Assembly (NCBI RefSeq): GCF_008641045.1
Contig: NW_022195716.1
Location: forward strand, 558,001-622,000
Direction: 5' to 3'
DNA length: 64,000 bases
Source: Pistacia vera
Taxonomy: Eukaryota; Streptophyta; Magnoliopsida; Sapindales; Anacardiaceae
Made by a program: the position numbers and the translations under genes. Positions 59,673-64,000 of the stretch are shown here, in pieces. The first letter of the stretch is position 1, and the number at the start of each line of letters is the position of its first letter. Under the pieces are notes generated by a model, which was not told where the DNA came from, did no database searches, and was given only the letters and a program-made list of their open reading frames with translations.

Positions 59673-60176
59673 TATGTAAAATCCCAAATCAAGGTTGTAG
59701 TCGTTAGATCTGGTCCAAATTCGATAGTTGTGGTCTGTTTAAATGTTTTTAAATTGACTAGTATTTGTTTTAAGGTTTAGATTTTTATTAAAAAAAAATT
59801 GATTTTGTTTTTAATTTTTACATAAATATATAAATTTAGCTTTTATTTTATTTTTTAAAGAATTTACATAAATTATTTTAAGTTTAGGTTTTTGTAAAAA
59901 CTAAAAGCTTGTCTTCTTTTTTGGTCCAAAAATGTCATTTCCCCCTATTTCTATCAAATTTAACTAAGGAAACTAATAAAGGGGTTGCGTTCGGTTGTTT
60001 TTGGAGTTCTTGAAGTCTAAGTCTATTTCTAGATTTTGACGGGGTTTAATGGTATCAACCCAGGTTGGGGACATGTATCCATGATGGGGTTGTTTCTAGA
60101 GATTTCTAAAGAGTCTTTTATCATGAGTTGGAGATGAAGTAAATCAACAGTTAATGGGAGTTCTTACGGAAAAAGG

Positions 60177-60431
60177 ATGAAGATAATCATTCTGGAGAAG
60201 ACGAGTCAACAAAGGTTAGGTAAGACTATGTTGATACCGTTTAGCTATTTAACGGTTTTTTTTATGGTGACAAGTGTAAAGGTGGCAAATGTTGAATTTT
60301 TAAAAGTATTGGGCGTTAAATATGTTGAAAAGGCTCATACATGCATTTATCTAGAACTATTCAAAAACTTAGGGGTAGTTTGTGAATTAACTCCCTCCAA
60401 CATTAGGGAGGTAGTTAGGACACAAATATAA
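60177..60431 (+). CDS. unrecognised open frame of 84 codons
   Basis: ATG at 60177 to a TAA at 60429-60431. The predicted product has a hydrophobic stretch (LIPFSYLTVFFMVTSVKVAN) and a basic/neutral remainder. I recognise no family. No splice-linked neighbours or upstream promoter stand out. It lies between the Athila-like element and a hAT remnant, so it may be transposon-derived or chance. Confidence 0.15.
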   Translation: MKIIILEKTSQQRLGKTMLIPFSYLTVFFMVTSVKVANVEFLKVLGVKYVEKAHTCIYLELFKNLGVVCELTPSNIREVVRTQI

Positions 60432-61091
60432 AAGATGAAAGTAATAGGGCAAAATGTTATTTGTAATATAGATGATTTTGTCTTCAATGTGTTATTCCCG
60501 AGTCTACTTGAATAAAGGACTACATATTCAATTTTTTCTAAAAAAATTAGTAGCATTGCATATATCTATAACTTATTCCCCTTGAATTCCTTGATTTATA
60601 ATTTATATTAATTTGTCGCGGATCCAATGAATGACAAGTGGGGACCACAATGCCCACTTAATTTTTAATCCTTACAGAACTTTGAAATTTTTGGAACGAA
60701 ACGGCCCCCCCGATAAGTTTGGATTTTGTTTTTGTAAAACCCCGTTTTAATCCTAATATGTATATATATTTTATATTTTTTGTGATTTTCATTTTTATCC
60801 AAGAGAATCTGTTAGTTTTTAAAAGTTTTATTAGGAGTGAAAATGAAATGAATAAGAGCTACTGGGTTTGCATGTAATTGAGAGGAGAAATCTTGGCATT
60901 TTTACAACAGAAAGCTGATGTGACGGGGTCATGGTGATAAGAAGAGAATTTTGGGGTAATTTCATAATTCAAAAAAGTTGTTTTATATATAAACTGGATT
61001 GTTCGCCCAAAATGAAGAAGAAATGAGAAAAACTCATAAAGAAGAAAGGAAGAAGAAGCAAAGGAAAAGGAAAAAGAGAAGAGAGGGAAGA

Positions 61092-61463
61092 ATGGGTTTG
61101 GCCAGGTTTCTCCATCTGATTTTTCTGCACTTGAATTGATGGTACTTAAGAACTAGGCTAAGACTTATGTTATTGACATGCGTTCATGTGATGAATTTGC
61201 TAAGTTACAAGGAATTTGTGATTTGGCTAAGAATTTAGTTCGGTTTAAAAAAAGAAATTTTGTATCCGTTGGTATATAAGCTTGTGAAAGTTGCATTGGT
61301 TTTACAAGTTGCGATTACGACCGTTGAAATGGTTTTTTTTGTAATGAATCTTGGGAAAAGTTGGTTACGCAATCGGATGGGAGATCAATGAATAAATAAT
61401 TGCTTGATCACCTATATTGAGAAAGATGTATTTGATACAATTGACGATAAGATGATTATCTAA
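61092..61463 (+). pseudogene. C-terminal remnant of a hAT transposase (MYM/TTF zinc-finger type)
   Basis: The translation carries SPSDFSALELMVLKN, then AKTYVIDMRSCDEFAKLQ, then YPLVYKLVKVALVLQVAITT and NLGKSWLRNRMGDQ, followed after a TGA by CLITYIEKDVFDTID. This is the hAT C-terminal dimerisation domain as found in zinc-finger MYM-like transposases. Stops occur at about 61155 and at 61389-61391, the latter where the family usually has tryptophan. The N-terminal two thirds are missing. The remnant is followed by a hAT-like right end (61666-61678). Confidence 0.8.
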
Positions 61464-61659
61464 TGTTTTCAAAATATGAAAACTCGTCAAAGACAATTGT
61501 AGAAAAAAGTTTTATTTTTACAAAAATTGTGTTTTTTGAAGATATTTATCTGTATTTTGTAACTTTTTGTTGAAGTTCATCATAATGAAAAAAAAAAAAA
61601 AAGTATGGTTATGATTGATTTTAATTTTTTTTTTTAATTTTTTGCCCCCATAGAGTGAA

Positions 61660-61678
61660 ATTCTTGGATCCACCCCTG
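61660..61678. mobile_element. right terminal end of the hAT remnant
   Basis: ttggatccacccctg is the inverse of the caggggtggatcc start common to hAT elements. It lies about 200 bp after the transposase remnant. The left end is not placed; a gcccccccg run at 60704 is only a weak candidate. Confidence 0.5.
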
Positions 61679-62157
61679 AATTTTTTGACTACATGATGCC
61701 TTTTCCTCTTGATAATCCACCATACGATTTTTACACCTCTTGATTCCTTTTGTAAATTTAGAAAAGTTCAATTAATTCATTCCTTCAGCATGTAATCTTT
61801 TGTGTACTATGTTTAATTTTTTCTTTACTTCTTTTTCTTTTTGTATCCTTCCCTTTCCGCTAATTCATGGACGTCATCCATGCACCAAATCTACTTATTC
61901 ACAATTTCTTTAAGGCTGCTGTAAAAATATATAAAGTATTATTCCATATCTAAAGTAGCAATAATTTGTCTAGAATAATATAGATTTCAATATCCCAACT
62001 TGGGTTATCTCTTTGTCTTTTTAAAAAATGAAAATTTTTATTTTATTATTAATATGTGAGCTAATTGGTTCGAATTATATAGAGGTTTTTCCGAATAAAA
62101 TATATATTTTAAATTATTAATAAAAAGTTATATAAAGCCCTTCCCATTTCCAAATAA

Positions 62158-62340
62158 GAGTATCTCCAATGGTGTTTTTTATTTTAAAGAGTATTTTTCA
62201 TATAAATAAATAACAAAATTTTTATTCAAATCTAATAGACTCTTAAAATTTTCAAGAAAAAGACTTAATAGGAGAGAGAATTAATAAATAAAATGCATAA
62301 AAACTTGTAATTTGTTAATTAAGATTAGGATAGAGAGTGA
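62158..62340. mobile_element. MITE with agagtatctccaat end, copy 1
   Basis: Starts agagtatctccaatggtg and carries tttttattcaaatctaatag and ttaataggagagagaatta, which also occur in the element at 63302-63568. Its right end is unclear and stops near the foldback MITE. Confidence 0.6.
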
Positions 62341-62353
62341 AATTTGACTATTT

Positions 62354-63299
62354 GAATGCGTTTGGTTCAGGAAATGTTGGATTACTGGGAATGTTGGATT
62401 ACCGATAAGTTAGATTATCTTGAAGATTGCTGAAAAGTTAGATTACCTTGAAGATTACTAAGAATCTTTAGGAAAATGGGTTTGGTTAGTTTGAATAAAT
62501 TTGTGGGTATGTTTTATTAATATGTTTGATTGGGAGGAATAACTTGGTGGGTATGTTATTTAAATTACTGAATTGTCTAATCTCATAATAAAAGGTTGGA
62601 AAATCAACAATGCACTCCTACCAACCCAGCCACTGCTGGCCGCCGACAACCATCGTTAATAACCTAACGACGCACGGAAGGCAGGAAATGGCCTTCATGC
62701 ATCGTATGGCCATTTCCGACCAGAGATCTAGCAAGAAAACAGCCAGATCTAATATGGCCAGAAAACGACCAGATTAGGGTTTAGATCAGATCGTTTCCTG
62801 GCCATATCTGTCACGATCTGGCCATTTTTGGCCAGATTTCTAGCTGGAAATGGCCATATCGGCGCACGACGGCCATTTTCGGCCTTCTGTACGCCGTTCC
62901 GGCAACGGCGGCAGGTGGATAAGGTTGGTGGCTTAGGTGGGCTGCAATTTGTTTTGAATTCAAGGGTAATTTTGTCCAAAAAGTTAATTAATTGGGGTGA
63001 AATAGTAATAGCTATATTCATGTAAATTAATTTAAAAATAAGGGTATTATTGTCCTAAAATTTTATTGATAAGGGATAGAATTGTAACAAAAAAAAAAAA
63101 AAAAAGATTATATTGGTAATCTTACAATATCTAAGAAAATAGAGATAATCAGATTACCTCCAATATTACCAATAGTAACTACTATTAGTATTTAAAAATT
63201 ATCGAAATCTTATATTACTTGACAATCAAATGTGGTAATCAAGTAATATAAGATGACATAACCCTAGTAATCCTACATAACCCCAACCAAACGCCCCCT
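62354..63299. mobile_element. gatctgg-core MITE with gcgtttggtt ends
   Basis: The ends gaatgcgtttggttcagg and ccaaccaaacgcccc are inverted. The inner flanks pair loosely (ttggattaccgataag with the tggtaatcaagtaat side). The core (62610-62945) is made of gatctggcc/ggccag imperfect inverted repeats, like 11390-11690 and 33100-33420. It is therefore the same family as the block A element, but shows both ends more clearly. Confidence 0.7.
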
Positions 63300-63301
63300 T
63301 T

Positions 63302-63568
63302 AGAGCATCTCCAATAGTGCTCTTTATTTTAAAGAGCATATTTTAAAAATAAAGAGCATCTTCATTAATTTTTAAATTAAAAAAATAAAATTTTTATTCA
63401 AATCTAATAGACTCTGTAGATGTGGAGAGCCAATGTATAGGAAAAAAACTTAATAGGAGAGAGAATTAATAAAGAATAAAGAGTTTGTTGGACTCTTGTT
63501 TTTATAGATAATTTTTTTATGAAAAAAAAAGAGCTTGAGTCATATAAAGAGTCATTTGCAGATGATCT
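63302..63568. mobile_element. MITE with agagcatctccaat end, copy 2
   Basis: agagcatctccaatagtgctc at the left is the imperfect inverse of gagtcatttgcagatgatct at the right, typical of small plant MITEs. It shares the internal blocks listed for 62158-62340. It abuts the foldback MITE on its other side. Confidence 0.65.
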
Positions 63569-64000
63569 TCGTTCGATCTTTATCCCATTTCCTTTTATAT
63601 TTTGTATACCACATATAAAATATAATATTGATTTGTTTTTCTAACTAAGGAAAATTTTATTAAAAACCAAAAAGGTAAAGTTAAATGACATCTAGATATG
63701 GGGAGACGAAAAGAGCCCAACCCCTCAAAAATCTGAACATAGATAAAAGAAATGCAAAAGCATGAATTACAATAGAGAAAATAAAAATCAACTAAACCTA
63801 TAGCGATGTAAATGCTAAATATTATGTTGAAGCTCCTTAGTAATAAAGAAGGTTCGTCCCACCATTGCAAACTTGGATAACAAAGACCTAAATTGGCCAA
63901 TTGATCAGTTGTAACATTACCTTCTCTGAAGATATTATTTTATGACTGGTTATCGAGTACTTTCTGTTTGTCGAAGTTATTAGAAGGTTCATCACTTTTG
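63569..64000. other. AT-rich end of window, no supported gene
   Basis: A 101-codon minus-strand frame (63595-63900) is hydrophobic and matches nothing I know. The reverse strand at 63640-63960 (taaaaaccaaaaaggtaaag, aacattaccttctctgaag) resembles the degraded end of a retroelement pol region, but too weakly to call. Confidence 0.3.

Larger units (their letters stand above)
52973..59677 (+). mobile_element. Athila-like Ty3/gypsy retrotransposon, non-autonomous, with 5-bp target duplication
   Basis: The element spans 52978-59672 and is flanked by tatgt at 52973-52977 and 59673-59677. 5' LTR 52978-54487, primer site 54494-54511, gag 54743-56237, protease 56529-56897, integrase tail about 57065-57185. 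A long non-coding stretch follows, then a purine-rich ggttgggggttg just before the 3' LTR (59384-59672). Reverse transcriptase, RNase H and most of integrase are deleted. It is inserted 150 bp beyond the 5' LTR of the preceding gypsy element. Confidence 0.9.

Noticed and set aside
1..64000. CRISPR arrays, bacterial operons, ribosome binding sites, rRNA or tRNA genes
   Set aside because: The sequence is plant nuclear DNA; spaced repeats are tandem or transposon-derived, and I saw no cloverleaf or rRNA landmark I could defend by eye.

Overview
The window is nuclear DNA of a flowering plant, most likely a eudicot. It is AT-rich, its genes have GT-AG introns, and it is full of plant transposons (hAT elements, Ty3/gypsy LTR elements, foldback MITEs). 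Two host gene families are present: a plastid-type anthranilate synthase beta subunit (glutamine amidotransferase of tryptophan biosynthesis) on the + strand, and a group III xyloglucan endotransglucosylase/hydrolase (XTH) on the - strand. They form a convergent pair that occurs three times.

Layout. 1-10.3 kb is a transposon graveyard: a hAT-like end (1-680), an LTR/gag remnant of a gypsy element (1534-2440), an integrase-tail remnant (2640-3160), a decayed hAT transposase (about 4650-6706, minus), and a 1174-bp non-autonomous hAT element (8177-9350). This last element carries a captured exon of a tropinone-reductase-like dehydrogenase and sits inside an AT-rich tandem array. 10.32-45.42 kb is a segmental duplication with the order A-B-C | B | A-B-C. 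A is a transposon-rich upstream block, B is the beta-subunit/XTH pair (about 8.4 kb), and C is a gene-free block with a 128-bp near-perfect hairpin. Copy 3 (34.6-42.4 kb) has both genes intact. Copy 1 has an open beta subunit up to exon 7 and a broken XTH. Copy 2 is broken throughout.

45.4-50.1 kb is AT-rich sequence with no gene that I can support. 50.1-52.8 kb is a deleted gypsy element on the minus strand, with a methionine-tRNA-type primer site. 52.97-59.68 kb is an Athila-like gypsy element with a perfect 5-bp target duplication. It has gag and a protease with an altered catalytic motif, has lost its reverse transcriptase, and has a grossly shortened 3' LTR. 59.7-64 kb holds a second hAT transposase remnant and nested MITEs, one of the same family as the MITE in block A.

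The gene products would work separately. The beta subunit supplies ammonia from glutamine to the anthranilate synthase alpha subunit in plastids, and the XTH remodels wall xyloglucan outside the cell. The chief caution is that copy 2, and copy 1 from about 15.7 to 21.0 kb, differ from copy 3 mainly by single-base indels. That is the signature of uncorrected long-read sequence or an unpurged haplotype as much as of real pseudogenes.
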